Source: Wocania arenilitoris
GTDB taxonomy: Bacteria > Bacteroidota > Bacteroidia > Flavobacteriales > Flavobacteriaceae
Length of the DNA stretch: 34,995 nucleotides
Direction: 5' to 3'
NCBI RefSeq assembly: GCF_021728535.1
Contig: NZ_JAKKDU010000022.1
Coordinates: 1-34,995 of the forward strand
Positions 17,146 to 25,556 of the stretch are shown in pieces; the first letter of the stretch is position 1, and each line of letters starts with the position of its first letter. The position numbers and the translations under genes are program-made. The notes under the pieces are model-generated. The model was not told the DNA's origin, did not search any database, and worked only from the letters and a program-made list of their open reading frames with translations.

Positions 17146-18267
17146 CTAAGAAAACATATCTTTTACCTTTTCAAAAAATGATTTATCCGAACTTTCTGGC
17201 TTAGGCAAAAAATGTTCATCATCTCTCATACTTTCAAAAAATTCTTTTTGTTGTTTGTTTAATGTTTTAGGCGTCCACACGTTTACATGCACTAAAAGAT
17301 CGCCTTTTCCGTATCCATTAATACTCGGGATTCCTTTTCCGCGTAAGCGTAAAATTTTACCAGACTGTACACCAGCTTCAACTTTAATACGTACTTTTCC
17401 TGTAACAGTATCAATTTCTTTTGATGTGCCTAAAACCGCATCTGGATAACTTACATATAAATCGTAATGTAAATTATCGCCTTCGCGTTGCAATGTTGGA
17501 TGATCTAACTCTTCAATAGCTACTAACAAATCACCAGAAATACCATTTCCTGGAGCATCGTTTCCTTTTCCAGAAACTTTAAGTTGCATGCCATCAACAA
17601 CACCTGCTGGTATTTTTATTGATACGGTTTCTTCTGCAACTTTTAGTCCTTGAGCATCGGCATCAGCTGGTTTTTTATTAATGGTTTGTCCTGCTCCACC
17701 ACAAACATTACAAGGGGCAGAAGACTGCATTCTACCTAAAATAGTATTTGTAATTCGAGTAACTTGACCACTACCATTACAAGTAGAACAGGTTTTGTAA
17801 GTTGTTCCGGGTGCTTGCTTTTTACGTTTTACTTTAATTTTTTTCTCTACACCATTTGCTATTTCTTCAAGCGTTAGTTTTACGCGAATACGAAGATTGC
17901 TACCTTTTACTCTGCGTTGACCACCACCGCCGCCAAAACCGGAGAATCCGCCGCCACTAAAAGCGCCACCAAAAATATCTCCGAACTGACTAAATATATC
18001 ATCCATATTCATGCCGCCACCGCCAAAACCGCCGCCGCCATTTTCAAAGGCTTGATGACCAAATTGGTCGTAACGCGCTTTCTTATCGGCATCGCTTAAT
18101 ACCTCGTAAGCTTCGGCTGCTTCTTTAAACTTTGCTTCAGCGTCTTTGTCGTCTGGATTTTTATCAGGGTGAAACTCAATAGCTTTTTTGCGATATGCCT
18201 TTTTAATTTCGGCAGCACTAGCACTTTTGCTTACTCCTAATATGTCGTAATAATCTCTTTTAGCCAT
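17146..18267 (-). CDS. dnaJ: Chaperone protein DnaJ (type with two zinc-finger motifs)
   Basis: The 373-residue protein has a J domain with HPD at residues 33-35, a glycine/phenylalanine-rich linker (about 75-117), a reduced zinc-finger region and the C-terminal substrate-binding domains ([27 protein letters not shown]). Only two CxxCxGxG motifs are visible (C160-C163 and C186-C189), whereas the classical bacterial DnaJ has four. I believe this is usual for flavobacterial DnaJ rather than a defect. It stimulates the DnaK ATPase and hands over unfolded proteins. It lies 9 bases downstream of grpE in one operon; dnaK is not in the window. Confidence 0.96.
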   Translation of the reverse strand: MAKRDYYDILGVSKSASAAEIKKAYRKKAIEFHPDKNPDDKDAEAKFKEAAEAYEVLSDADKKARYDQFGHQAFENGGGGFGGGGMNMDDIFSQFGDIFGGAFSGGGFSGFGGGGGQRRVKGSNLRIRVKLTLEEIANGVEKKIKVKRKKQAPGTTYKTCSTCNGSGQVTRITNTILGRMQSSAPCNVCGGAGQTINKKPADADAQGLKVAEETVSIKIPAGVVDGMQLKVSGKGNDAPGNGISGDLLVAIEELDHPTLQREGDNLHYDLYVSYPDAVLGTSKEIDTVTGKVRIKVEAGVQSGKILRLRGKGIPSINGYGKGDLLVHVNVWTPKTLNKQQKEFFESMRDDEHFLPKPESSDKSFFEKVKDMFS

Positions 18268-18276
18268 AGTTTTGTT

Positions 18277-18810
18277 TTATTGCCCAATAACAACTTTAGG
18301 AAAACGAATTATTTTGTCTCCCAGTTTATATCCTTTTTCTACAACATCAATAATTTTTCCTTTTAAATCATCAGTTGGTGCTGGTATTTGTGTTATTGCT
18401 TCGTGGTTGTCTGCATTAAAATCTTCGCCTTTATTAATTACAATTGCTGTTAAACCCTTTTGCTCTAATGTTTTTATTAGTTTTTGATAAATTAACAAAA
18501 CTCCTTTACGCAATTCTTCGGCTTCTTTATCTTCTTCAATGTGCGTTAAAGCACGTTCAAAATCATCAAGAACTGGCAATAAAGTAAGCATTACATCTTC
18601 ACTTGCAGTTGCAAATAATTCAATACGCTCTTTAGAGGTTCTTCTTTTATAATTTTCAAATTCAGCAAATAACCTTAAAAACTTATCCTTTTCTTGCTTT
18701 ACTTCGTCTTTAAGTTTTTCTTCAATAGTTTGTTCTTCAACATCAACAGTTTCGGTTTGTATGTTTTCCGCCTGTTCCTTTTCTATATTTTTTTTATCTT
18801 TTTTAGACAT
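18277..18810 (-). CDS. grpE: Nucleotide exchange factor GrpE
   Basis: The 177-residue protein has the GrpE layout: a charged, disordered N-terminus, a long coiled-coil helix (KDKFLRLFAEFENYKRRTSKER), LLPVLDDFERAL, and the C-terminal beta domain with FNADNHEAITQIP and VVEKGYKLGDKIIRFPKVVIGQ. It promotes ADP release from DnaK in the DnaK-DnaJ-GrpE chaperone cycle. It is the first gene of the grpE-dnaJ operon, and a very good Bacteroidota-type promoter lies 39-72 bases upstream. Confidence 0.96.
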   Translation of the reverse strand: MSKKDKKNIEKEQAENIQTETVDVEEQTIEEKLKDEVKQEKDKFLRLFAEFENYKRRTSKERIELFATASEDVMLTLLPVLDDFERALTHIEEDKEAEELRKGVLLIYQKLIKTLEQKGLTAIVINKGEDFNADNHEAITQIPAPTDDLKGKIIDVVEKGYKLGDKIIRFPKVVIGQ

Positions 18811-18848
18811 TGTCGTTTTAAATTTATCAACTTACAATTTTGAATTGG

Positions 18849-18882
18849 CAAAAGTACTGCCATTATTATAAAAATGTCAAAA
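18849..18882 (-). promoter_or_regulatory. Bacteroidota-type promoter of grpE-dnaJ
   Basis: On the minus strand, TTTTG (18882-18878) is followed after exactly 21 bases by TACTTTTG (18856-18849). This matches the TTTG-N19-21-TAnnTTTG consensus closely. The grpE start codon is 39 bases beyond the -7 box. No CIRCE-type inverted repeat is visible. Confidence 0.7.
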
Positions 18883-18933
18883 TGTCACAATATATTTTTA
18901 ATGTTTTTTTTACAAAAAACGGAGCAAATCATG

Positions 18934-18941
18934 TATTTTTG
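18934..18941 (+). promoter_or_regulatory. Candidate -7 box of the YceI gene
   Basis: TATTTTTG matches TAnnTTTG 28 bases before the start codon. The -33 region is T-rich but has no clear TTG. The site is divergent from the grpE promoter. Confidence 0.45.
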
Positions 18942-18968
18942 TGACTTAACACTAAAAAACACAAAGAC

Positions 18969-19625
18969 ATGAAAAAAAGAATTGTAGCAATATTTACTAT
19001 TGCGACCTTAGTTATAAGTGCAACTGGATGTAAAGACAAAGCTAAAGAAGCTGACACGAAAGCACCTGAAGAAGCAGCAACTACAAAGGCTTCGGCAGAA
19101 AAATATACTGCTAATGTAAGCGAATCTACCATTGCGTGGAAAGGTTTTAAACCAACAGGAACACATAACGGAACCATTAGTATTGAAAATGGGGTTTTAA
19201 ATATGGTTGATGGTAAAATTAATAGTGGTACGTTTTTAATTGATATGAACTCTATTGAAGTTTTAGATATGCCTAAAGAAAACGAATACAACGCAAAGCT
19301 TACTGGACACTTAAAAAGTGCTGATTTTTTTGATGTTGAAAAACACCCAAGTGCCGCTTTTGAAATTACTGGTTTAAGTGAAGCTGAAGGAAAAACTATG
19401 CTATCTGGAAACTTAACACTTAAAGAAACAAAAAACAATGTTACTTTTCCTGTAACGGTTACTAACACTGATGGTACAGTAATTTTAACTAGTGAAACAT
19501 TTACTATTGATCGTTCTAAATGGAATGTAAAATATGGTTCTAAATCGTTTTTTGATGATTTGGGAGACAAGTTTATTAACGATGATATTGAACTTAAAAT
19601 TACAGTAAAGGCTACAAAGTATTAA
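18969..19625 (+). CDS. YceI family lipoprotein
   Basis: The 218-residue protein has a lipoprotein signal peptide ending in ISATGC, so C21 should be acylated. An acidic, lysine/alanine-rich linker follows, then a YceI-like lipocalin barrel: STIAWKGFKPTGTHNGTISI, TGHLKSADFFDVEKHPSAAFEITG, MLSGNLTLKETKNNVTFPV and the closing KFINDDIELKITVKA. YceI proteins bind isoprenoid or other lipidic ligands in the periplasm; the ligand here is unknown. It is monocistronic and is the last core gene before the insertion-sequence remnant and the cassette array. Confidence 0.93.
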   Translation: MKKRIVAIFTIATLVISATGCKDKAKEADTKAPEEAATTKASAEKYTANVSESTIAWKGFKPTGTHNGTISIENGVLNMVDGKINSGTFLIDMNSIEVLDMPKENEYNAKLTGHLKSADFFDVEKHPSAAFEITGLSEAEGKTMLSGNLTLKETKNNVTFPVTVTNTDGTVILTSETFTIDRSKWNVKYGSKSFFDDLGDKFINDDIELKITVKATKY

Positions 19626-19639
19626 GTAATAAAAATTAT

Positions 19640-20730
19640 CTAACTACATGACAAAAATTTAGTCAAGTTTGTATTATTTAGCTTTACAGGATAAGAGTAC
19701 AGGTGCCATGTAATCCAGTCCATTTTTGAATATGCTTTTAGCCATTCTTCCATGTTTTTTATTTTGATAGGCTTTAGTTGATGCAAATATATGCCAACTT
19801 TGTAGCACCACACAAAAGCCAGCATTACAAGCAAAACTAATTTTTAAATACGCTTTATGTCTTGTAAACGTGTGTTTTAAAGCTATGAAAACCACTGGTT
19901 TTTATAGCTTTAAAACACATTTCTATCTGCCATCGCTCTTTATACTGCTGCATAGCTTTATCTGGTTTGTTAAATAACACAATAATAAAAAAATCTTGTT
20001 TGCCATTTTTAGGCCGTAGCTTACAACCAGACAGATAACAAAGCTACCATTAATGCAACTATTTTAGGATAGCACATAAACTCTTACACCTTGTATGTAT
20101 TAAACAAATGCCACGCTTTAATGGTTTTGTTCTTATGGAGCAGTTCTACTTTAAAATTATTTCGAACTCGTATGTAATACTTGATTTGATTTTTGTTCAA
20201 AAACTCCAACCATGTATCATCAACAAACTCTCTATCTGCCACAATAGATTTTATGATGTCTTTGCCAAAGAGGTGTATAAAACGATTCACTAAATTTATA
20301 GGCTCTTGACTATTAGAATTACCGCGTTTATTTAGCATGGTAAATAATAAAGGAAAGGCAACACCTTTATAAACTACACTCATCATAAAGATATTAATAT
20401 TTGCCTGTCCAAACTTCTGGTTGATTCTGTCAATACTTAGTATTAATTGTTCTTTCTTGGCAGTAAATTAAAAATAAGTCGTGCAATAATAGCTGCATCT
20501 AAACTATAATCAGCGATAAATCTTTGGATACGTCTTAATGACGATTTACTATCAACAGAACTCTCAAAGGTATTAGCCAATTTTTTAAAAGTAACGGTTT
20601 GTACCTTGCAAAGCGCAATAATGAAGTGTGATATGAGCTTTATCTTTGCTAAATTGATTTTACCTTTAAAATGTGAGCTTAAAACTGAATTTAATTCTTT
20701 ACTTTTAGCGGAAGCATTGGTTTTCTTCAT
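19640..20730 (-). pseudogene. Decayed IS4-family-like transposase
   Basis: Three fragments of one transposase lie in order on the minus strand. The N-terminus (20730-20443: HFIIALCKVQTVTFKKLANTF) runs into a one-base frameshift at LLPRKNN. The shifted frame continues KKEQLILSIDRINQKFGQANI and then MMSVVYKGVAFPLLFTML with RGNSNSQEP and VADREFV (to 20084). A C-terminal part is broken by further stops and shifts (RWQIEMCFKAxKTSGFHSFKTH, then LAFVWCYKVGIYLHQLKPIK). The DRxNxKFG and ADREF blocks and the YKERWQIE-like segment carry the DDE residues of IS4-type enzymes. It is certainly inactive. It sits between the last core gene and the recombinase and marks the edge of the variable region. Confidence 0.85.
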
Positions 20731-20868
20731 TAGAAAAATAGGTAGTATTATTTTTATAATATGCTTAAAATCAATGTTTTAATCTAATAATTTAGCGCTT
20801 AATTTATTGATATTCAATGAATTATAATATAACTTATAAAACAGATTGCATTTAAATATCTTTAACCC

Positions 20869-21981
20869 ATGATTAAAGTTAAACTAAGCCCTCTTAAACA
20901 TAAAAGTGTCAATCAAATTGCTATTAAATTTAACTATAATGAAAAGGTTAGATTACATCTAAAAAAGTTATCAGATGTTAAATGGAGTAAAACTCATAAA
21001 ACATTTTATATTAAATATTCTTCGGAAAACAAAAAAAGAATCTATGATCACCTTAGAGATATCAATTGTTTTATCGATTATAATGATTTTAAAACTAATA
21101 GAGTTATTTCAAATTCCATTACCAATATTTTGCTACCAAAGCTTAAACAAAATCAAAATAAAGACATACAAAAATTTAAAAAATGGTTGCAACAAAAAAG
21201 ATTAAGTGAAAATACCGTAAACACCTATGTTGAAGTCACGGTATTCTTTATAAGGTATGCAAGTTTGAAAAATACGTCTAATTATTCTAAAAGACTAATT
21301 GAATCTTTTAATTATGATTTTATTGTCAAGCCAAACAAATCCATTTCATACCAAAATCAATGTATTAATGGTATTAAAAAATATCTTGAATATATTGGTA
21401 TAGAAGTAGATAAATTAGAATTAAAGAGACCTAGAAAAGAAAAGAAACTACCTGTTGTTTTAAGTGTTGAAGAAATAAAACAAATTTTTGATGAAACTCA
21501 TAACCTCAAACATAAAACATTATTAAGTCTTATCTACTCAGCTGGTTTAAGAGTTGGAGAAGCTATTTCTCTAAAAATAAAAGACATAGATAGCAAAAGA
21601 ATGCTTATACATATAAAAGGTGCTAAAGGCAAAAAAGATAGATATACATTGTTGTCTGATTCTTTTTTGCATTTATTAAGGAACTATTATAAACAATATA
21701 AACCAACTGAATATTTGTTTGAGGGTCAAAAAAGCAAACAATATAGTAGTGCCAGTGCTCAAAAAATATTAAAAAATGCCGTAGATAAAATTGGTCTTAA
21801 AAAGCGTATTACATTACATACTCTTCGGCATAGTTTTGCTACTCATTTATTAGAAAATGGCACAGACATAAGGTATATTCAGGAATTATTGGGCCATAGT
21901 AGTCCTAAAACGACTATGATTTACACACATGTTTCTGAAACTAGTATAAGAAAAATTAAAAATCCTTTTGATAATCTATAA
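20869..21981 (+). CDS. Tyrosine recombinase, presumed cassette integrase (non-canonical IntI or XerC/D-like)
   Basis: The 370-residue protein has the catalytic residues R228 (SAGLRVGEA), K250 (IKGAKGKKDR), H317 and R320 (HTLRHSFATHLL), H343 (LGHSS) and nucleophile Y352 (MIYTHV). The core-binding SAM-like domain is at about residues 95-185. An extra N-terminal segment (residues 1-75, with WSKTHKTFYIKY) precedes it. The C-terminal end, TTMIYTHVSETSIRKIKNPFDNL, resembles the end of integron integrases. However, only about 57 residues lie between KKDR and HTLRH, so the additional helix-containing insert of IntI proteins is missing. Its place at the head of a cassette array suggests it recombines attC-like sites; this is inference. 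It is transcribed in the same direction as the cassettes, unlike class 1 integrons. Confidence 0.85.
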   Translation: MIKVKLSPLKHKSVNQIAIKFNYNEKVRLHLKKLSDVKWSKTHKTFYIKYSSENKKRIYDHLRDINCFIDYNDFKTNRVISNSITNILLPKLKQNQNKDIQKFKKWLQQKRLSENTVNTYVEVTVFFIRYASLKNTSNYSKRLIESFNYDFIVKPNKSISYQNQCINGIKKYLEYIGIEVDKLELKRPRKEKKLPVVLSVEEIKQIFDETHNLKHKTLLSLIYSAGLRVGEAISLKIKDIDSKRMLIHIKGAKGKKDRYTLLSDSFLHLLRNYYKQYKPTEYLFEGQKSKQYSSASAQKILKNAVDKIGLKKRITLHTLRHSFATHLLENGTDIRYIQELLGHSSPKTTMIYTHVSETSIRKIKNPFDNL

Positions 21982-21997
21982 ATCATTATTATCTTTA
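21967..21997 (+). promoter_or_regulatory. Candidate cassette promoter (Pc) at the end of the integrase gene
   Basis: TTTG (21967-21970, inside the last codons of the integrase gene) is followed after 19 bases by TATCTTTA (21990-21997), one base off the TAnnTTTG consensus. It would drive transcription towards the first cassette, about 120 bases away. AT-rich DNA makes chance matches likely, so this is tentative. Confidence 0.35.
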
Positions 21998-22125
21998 TTT
22001 AATAAGAATTTTCTATCAATTTAATATGGAGACTAAAAAGAGTAAATATAGCTGTAACTTCCGTATAGCCCTCTATTTTGGACAAATAAAAAGATAAAAG
22101 CTCTTTATATAAACAAGTTGGCAAA
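21998..22125 (+). other. Candidate attI-like region ending at the first cassette junction
   Basis: This segment between the recombinase gene and cassette A ends at the core GTTGGCAAA (22117-22125). It lacks the long palindrome of the other junctions, as expected for a primary attI site. The bases just before the core (TTTATATAAACAA) loosely resemble the left arms of the attC sites (such as TTATACTAAAC). A GTT core with an asymmetric left side is the attI signature, but recombinase binding sites cannot be defined by eye. Confidence 0.5.
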
Positions 22126-22146
22126 CATATAAAACCGAAAACCAGA

Positions 22147-22671
22147 TTGAACAAAAAACCTGGAATAAAAATTTTAATTGCATTACCAATTTTGTTTTTG
22201 GTATTTCTCTTCCTTTTAGACAGACCATGGGATAATCCCAGTATGGGAGAAATTTATTTGGAAAAATATCAAAATCAAAAAGTCGGAATTGTTGAGAAAA
22301 CGGAACTCTGGAAAGGTTGCGTACTTTATATAGAATTTGAAAACCCAGATAGAAAATACATCTCTTTTAAAAAAGATACGGCTTCAATTTCTATTGGAAA
22401 CGATTGTGAAATTAATGAACAAATACACCGAAAGGATTACTTTCAAAAACTGCCAAAAAGCAATAAATGCTTTATTATCAGAAATGACAGTGTAATGTTA
22501 TTTGATTGTAATACTAATTTGGATTTTATCATTGAAAAATTCAAAATTCCAATATCTGAAATCAATGGTTGGAACTTGGATAACAATTATGAATGGTTTA
22601 AAATGCCATATCCTCTAATTGAAAAATATTTACAAAATGAATATTACGAAAAACACAAAACCGATAAATAA
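22147..22671 (+). CDS. Cassette A: membrane-anchored hypothetical protein
   Basis: The 174-residue protein begins at a TTG codon; no ATG occurs in frame until well inside the gene, and the cassette boundary is only 30 bases upstream. One N-terminal transmembrane helix (ILIALPILFLVFLFLLD) is followed by a soluble domain with four cysteines (WKGCVLYIEFE, GNDCEIN, SNKCFIIRND, LFDCNTN). I do not recognise a family. The domain is probably periplasmic, held by the N-terminal anchor. It is the first gene of the cassette array and should be the best expressed if a promoter lies near the integrase gene. Confidence 0.65.
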   Translation: MNKKPGIKILIALPILFLVFLFLLDRPWDNPSMGEIYLEKYQNQKVGIVEKTELWKGCVLYIEFENPDRKYISFKKDTASISIGNDCEINEQIHRKDYFQKLPKSNKCFIIRNDSVMLFDCNTNLDFIIEKFKIPISEINGWNLDNNYEWFKMPYPLIEKYLQNEYYEKHKTDK

Positions 22672-22678
22672 AAAATAC

Positions 22679-22815
22679 GTTTGCCAACAATGGCTATAAG
22701 TAATTGCTTGTTCTCGCCTACTTCTGAAAATCCTCGCGGATTTTCAGTTTGGTGTGTACTTGCAAAGTTAATCGCTAAACCACGCAACTACTCATAGCCG
22801 AGACCGTTGTGCTTA
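22679..22815 (+). other. attC-like site of cassette A
   Basis: R'' GTTTGCCAAC (22679-22688) is the reverse complement of the cassette's own start GTTGGCAAAC (22117-22126). The next R' is GTTGTGCTTA (22806-22815). The outer stem is GGCTATAAGTAATTGC with GCAACTACTCATAGCC, offering unpaired bases as in known attC sites. The centre is a perfect 10-bp hairpin, CTGAAAATCC-tcgc-GGATTTTCAG. Confidence 0.85.
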
Positions 22816-22843
22816 ATACCAAAATGAATCAATTGACTTAATA

Positions 22844-24223
22844 ATGAAAGCAATACACTTAACGATTATACTTGCATTCTTTTCAATTCCTGTTTTTGGG
22901 CAGAAAAACTTTTCTAAAAAAGATGTTACTGAAGATTTAGATTACTTACGAAAATCTCTAGAAGAAGCACATTACAATTTATATGCTTACGTCACAAAAA
23001 AGTCCTTTGATGAGAATTTTGAAAAGGTAAAATCTTCAATAAAAAAAGACAGCCTTTCCCTTCTTGAAACTACATCCTTATTTCAAACTGTTATTTCAAA
23101 GGCTAATAATGGACATACTGAAATTTGGTTCCCTAGTTCATCTTATGCCGAATATGCCTATTCAGGTGGAACAATTTTTCCATTAGAAATCGCAATTGAA
23201 GATGGTAAAGCACTTATACGAAAGAACTGGTCAAATAAAGATTCTTTAGAAATTGGCACTGAAATTTTAAGTATTAATAATCAATCTGTTAAAGAGATAC
23301 TAGTGAAGATGTATCCATTAATTTCGGCCGAAAGGCAGAATTTTAAAAATGCAAAACTAGAATTAATAACTTTCCCAAGACTTTATTGGCAAGTTTTTGG
23401 GGAACAACAAGACTTTATAATTGAGACAAAAAAAAATGGTACAATAACTAAACACTATTTAAAACCAATAGATATTCTTGAAGATTATGAATATAAGAGA
23501 AATGATATTCCATTTGGGAAAAGAGAATTACAGTTCATAAATCAGTCTGCCTATTTAATACCAGGTGATTTAAGCGGTGACATAGAAAAATACAAACGAT
23601 TTATCGATTCATCCTTTGTAGAAATAAAAAAGAAGAGTCTTCCAAATCTTATTATTGACCTTAGAAACAATCTTGGTGGAGATGAGCCTTTTGGTAATTA
23701 TTTGGTGTCATACATTGCCAACCAACCTTTCCTTTGGACTTCTGAGTTAACCATAAAAACAAGCGCAATCTTGAAAGCTCACGTAAAAGAGAATTATGAC
23801 ATTTCCAAGCCATATTGGAAAAAGGTAATGGAAAACAAAGATGGGAGTATTTATACATATGAGTACGAACCGCAACAGCCTCAACCCAAAGAAAAAAGAT
23901 TTAACGGTATTGTTTACGTTCTAGTTAATAGGCAAAGTCATTCCCAATCAGCAGTAACAGCATCACAAATCCAAGATTATAATTTTGCAACTATTGTGGG
24001 TGAGGAAACAGGTGATTTTCCAAGTTTGTATGCTTCACAATATGCATATAACTTACCTAAAACAGGTATTGAAGTAAAACTTTCCAAAGGCTACATTGTA
24101 CGTGTAAACGGAAGTAAAAAAGCTGAAGGTGTTATTCCTGACATATACATAAAAGACCATCTATTAGATGAAAATGATGAAATATTAGATGGTTTATTGA
24201 AAATGATAGAGAATAAGTACTAA
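22844..24223 (+). CDS. Cassette B: S41 family peptidase
   Basis: The 459-residue protein has a signal peptide (MKAIHLTIILAFFSIPVFGQ). An N-terminal helical part follows, then a PDZ-like stretch (EDGKALIRKNW, GTEILSINNQSVKEIL) and the tail-specific protease domain with LIIDLRNNLGGDE (269-281) and VNRQSHSQSAVTASQI. By alignment with CtpA-type enzymes the nucleophile is probably S367. Related proteins in Bacteroidota are exported serine peptidases of unknown substrate. At 1.5 kb this is a large single-gene cassette. Its TAA stop codon lies inside the R'' core of its own attC site, so the gene and recombination site have been fitted together. Confidence 0.88.
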   Translation: MKAIHLTIILAFFSIPVFGQKNFSKKDVTEDLDYLRKSLEEAHYNLYAYVTKKSFDENFEKVKSSIKKDSLSLLETTSLFQTVISKANNGHTEIWFPSSSYAEYAYSGGTIFPLEIAIEDGKALIRKNWSNKDSLEIGTEILSINNQSVKEILVKMYPLISAERQNFKNAKLELITFPRLYWQVFGEQQDFIIETKKNGTITKHYLKPIDILEDYEYKRNDIPFGKRELQFINQSAYLIPGDLSGDIEKYKRFIDSSFVEIKKKSLPNLIIDLRNNLGGDEPFGNYLVSYIANQPFLWTSELTIKTSAILKAHVKENYDISKPYWKKVMENKDGSIYTYEYEPQQPQPKEKRFNGIVYVLVNRQSHSQSAVTASQIQDYNFATIVGEETGDFPSLYASQYAYNLPKTGIEVKLSKGYIVRVNGSKKAEGVIPDIYIKDHLLDENDEILDGLLKMIENKY

Positions 24224-24355
24224 GCACAACATTGTATAAAAATAATAGCGGTTTAATCGCTTAAACGAAATGAGAGTTATAAATCAAACAATAGTAATAA
24301 CAAAATGGTAAGTGCATAAAAATCCGCTACTATTCTTATACTAAACGTTAGGCAC
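24221..24355 (+). other. attC-like site of cassette B
   Basis: R'' TAAGCACAAC (24221-24230) matches the cassette start GTTGTGCTTA as an exact reverse complement over 10 bases. The next R' is GTTAGGCAC (24347-24355). The outer stem pairs GTATAAAAATAATAGCGG with CCGCTACTATTCTTATAC, with a few mismatches. The centre is AT-rich and lacks the GAAAATCC hairpin of the other sites. Confidence 0.85.
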
Positions 24356-24419
24356 AAGCTGAGGAACTTGGGTAAAAAACTAAAATAAGTGCATAAACTA
24401 AAACTATCGGAATTACAAA

Positions 24420-24776
24420 ATGAATAAAAACAGAATAACAGCGGTATTGATAATTGTCGCCATTTGTGTTTTGTATTATTTTTTTAACTACAAACCAAAA
24501 AGAGAGTTAATTGATTTTGGTGTTTCTACTAATGCTAAAATCATAAATTATTCCTATGGTAGTCAAGGTAAAAATTGGGTTACTTATAAATACTCTGTTG
24601 ATGGAATTGAATATGAAGGACAGGAGGCTGTTTCTTCTTTTAAATGCGATGAGGAAAATAATAATAAAAAAGGATGTGTTGGAATGACATTCAAAGTAGT
24701 TTATTCCAAAAGAAAGCCCGAAATAAGTGAGATTAATTTAAGAAAATATAATAAATACAAACTGACCAAACTATAA
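24420..24776 (+). CDS. Cassette C: small membrane-anchored protein, possibly DUF3592-like
   Basis: The 118-residue protein has one N-terminal transmembrane helix (ITAVLIIVAICVLYYFF). A small beta-rich domain follows, with TNAKIINYSYGSQGKNWVTYKYSVDGIEYEG described by its two ends, and then the motif FKVVYSKRKPEISEI. The spacing of the tyrosine-rich strands and the VVYSKRKPE ending resemble DUF3592-type proteins, but the match is weak. Function is unknown. The leader between the cassette start and the ATG is 65 bases. Confidence 0.6.
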   Translation: MNKNRITAVLIIVAICVLYYFFNYKPKRELIDFGVSTNAKIINYSYGSQGKNWVTYKYSVDGIEYEGQEAVSSFKCDEENNNKKGCVGMTFKVVYSKRKPEISEINLRKYNKYKLTKL

Positions 24777-24802
24777 GGTTTTGACTAAAAAATTAAAAGC
24801 CA

Positions 24803-24939
24803 GTGCCCAACATTGTATAAAAATAATGCTAATTTTAATGCTTAAACAAAAGTTAGTGCGTATTTGGTCACTCTGATTTTCCTGCGGAAAATCCTCGGAC
24901 ACAAAACCGCACTATTCTTATACGTAACCGTTGCCAGTA
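24803..24939 (+). other. attC-like site of cassette C
   Basis: R'' GTGCCCAAC (24803-24811) pairs with the cassette start GTTAGGCAC with one mismatch (eight of nine). The next R' is GTTGCCAGTA (24930-24939). The outer stem is GTATAAAAATAATGC with GCACTATTCTTATAC. The central hairpin is GATTTTCC-tgc-GGAAAATC, a perfect 8-bp stem. Confidence 0.85.
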
Positions 24940-24967
24940 ATTTGAACTCACTCAAATCTGAATAAAT

Positions 24968-25363
24968 ATGACATTGAATAGCATAATGGAATTCTATGAT
25001 GATTTATTTCAATACCTCTATAATAAACAAAAAAAAGTCGACTCAAGTCCAGAAGCATTTCCAATAATATTTATTTCATTTTGCCAAGGCGCAAATTTTC
25101 TGATTTTAATAATTGTAATCTATTTTATGACTGACCTGAATATAATAATTGATAAAAAATATATTGCATATTCAATATTTCCTTTAGCAATAATATTTAG
25201 CGGAATTAATTTTTATAAATACATATCCAAAAACAGAACTGAAAAAATAATAGCTCGAAGAAAAATAATTGACAAAAAAATAGGTTTTTATAGCATACTA
25301 TATATGCTTTTTTCAATCTGGTTCCCTTTGTTTTTGATATATTTTTTTAATGAAATTTATTGA
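24968..25363 (+). CDS. Cassette D: multi-pass small membrane protein
   Basis: The 131-residue protein has three probable transmembrane helices: FLILIIVIYFMTDL (about 46-60), YIAYSIFPLAIIFSGINFY (about 70-88) and IGFYSILYMLFSIWFPLFLI (about 104-124). Basic residues lie in the loop between helices two and three. There is no signal peptide and no family I recognise. ATG 24968 is the first start after the cassette boundary; the ATG seven codons later is an alternative. Confidence 0.6.
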   Translation: MTLNSIMEFYDDLFQYLYNKQKKVDSSPEAFPIIFISFCQGANFLILIIVIYFMTDLNIIIDKKYIAYSIFPLAIIFSGINFYKYISKNRTEKIIARRKIIDKKIGFYSILYMLFSIWFPLFLIYFFNEIY

Positions 25364-25414
25364 ATTTGGCCTGAATTAAAGACGAAAGAACCGAATTGTA
25401 AAAAAACAAAAAAC

Positions 25415-25554
25415 TACTGGCAACAATGTATAAAAATAATGCTTAAGTTTAATCCTAAACCAAAAGGTTAGTGCGTATTTGGTCACTCTGATTTTCCTGC
25501 GGAAAATCCTCGGACGCAAAACCGCACTATTCTTATACGAGACCGTTGGCAACA
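25415..25554 (+). other. attC-like site of cassette D
   Basis: R'' TACTGGCAAC (25415-25424) is the exact reverse complement of the cassette start GTTGCCAGTA. The next R' is GTTGGCAACA (25545-25554). From the outer stem to the central GATTTTCC-tgc-GGAAAATC hairpin, this site is nearly identical to the one of cassette C. Confidence 0.87.
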
Positions 25555-25556
25555 AT

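Noticed and set aside
18929-19570. 213-residue open frame on the minus strand
   Set aside because: It lies antisense to the YceI lipoprotein gene, whose signal peptide, lipobox and domain blocks are convincing; the antisense frame resembles no protein I know.
24267-24308. Thirteen-codon open frame (MRVINQTIVITKW) within the attC site of cassette B
   Set aside because: It is too short, lies in the AT-rich centre of the palindrome and has no counterpart in the other sites.
25479-25556. Longer start for the cassette E gene
   Set aside because: The extra 26 codons would be translated from the attC site of the previous cassette, including its right arm; the ATG at 25557 is just inside the cassette.
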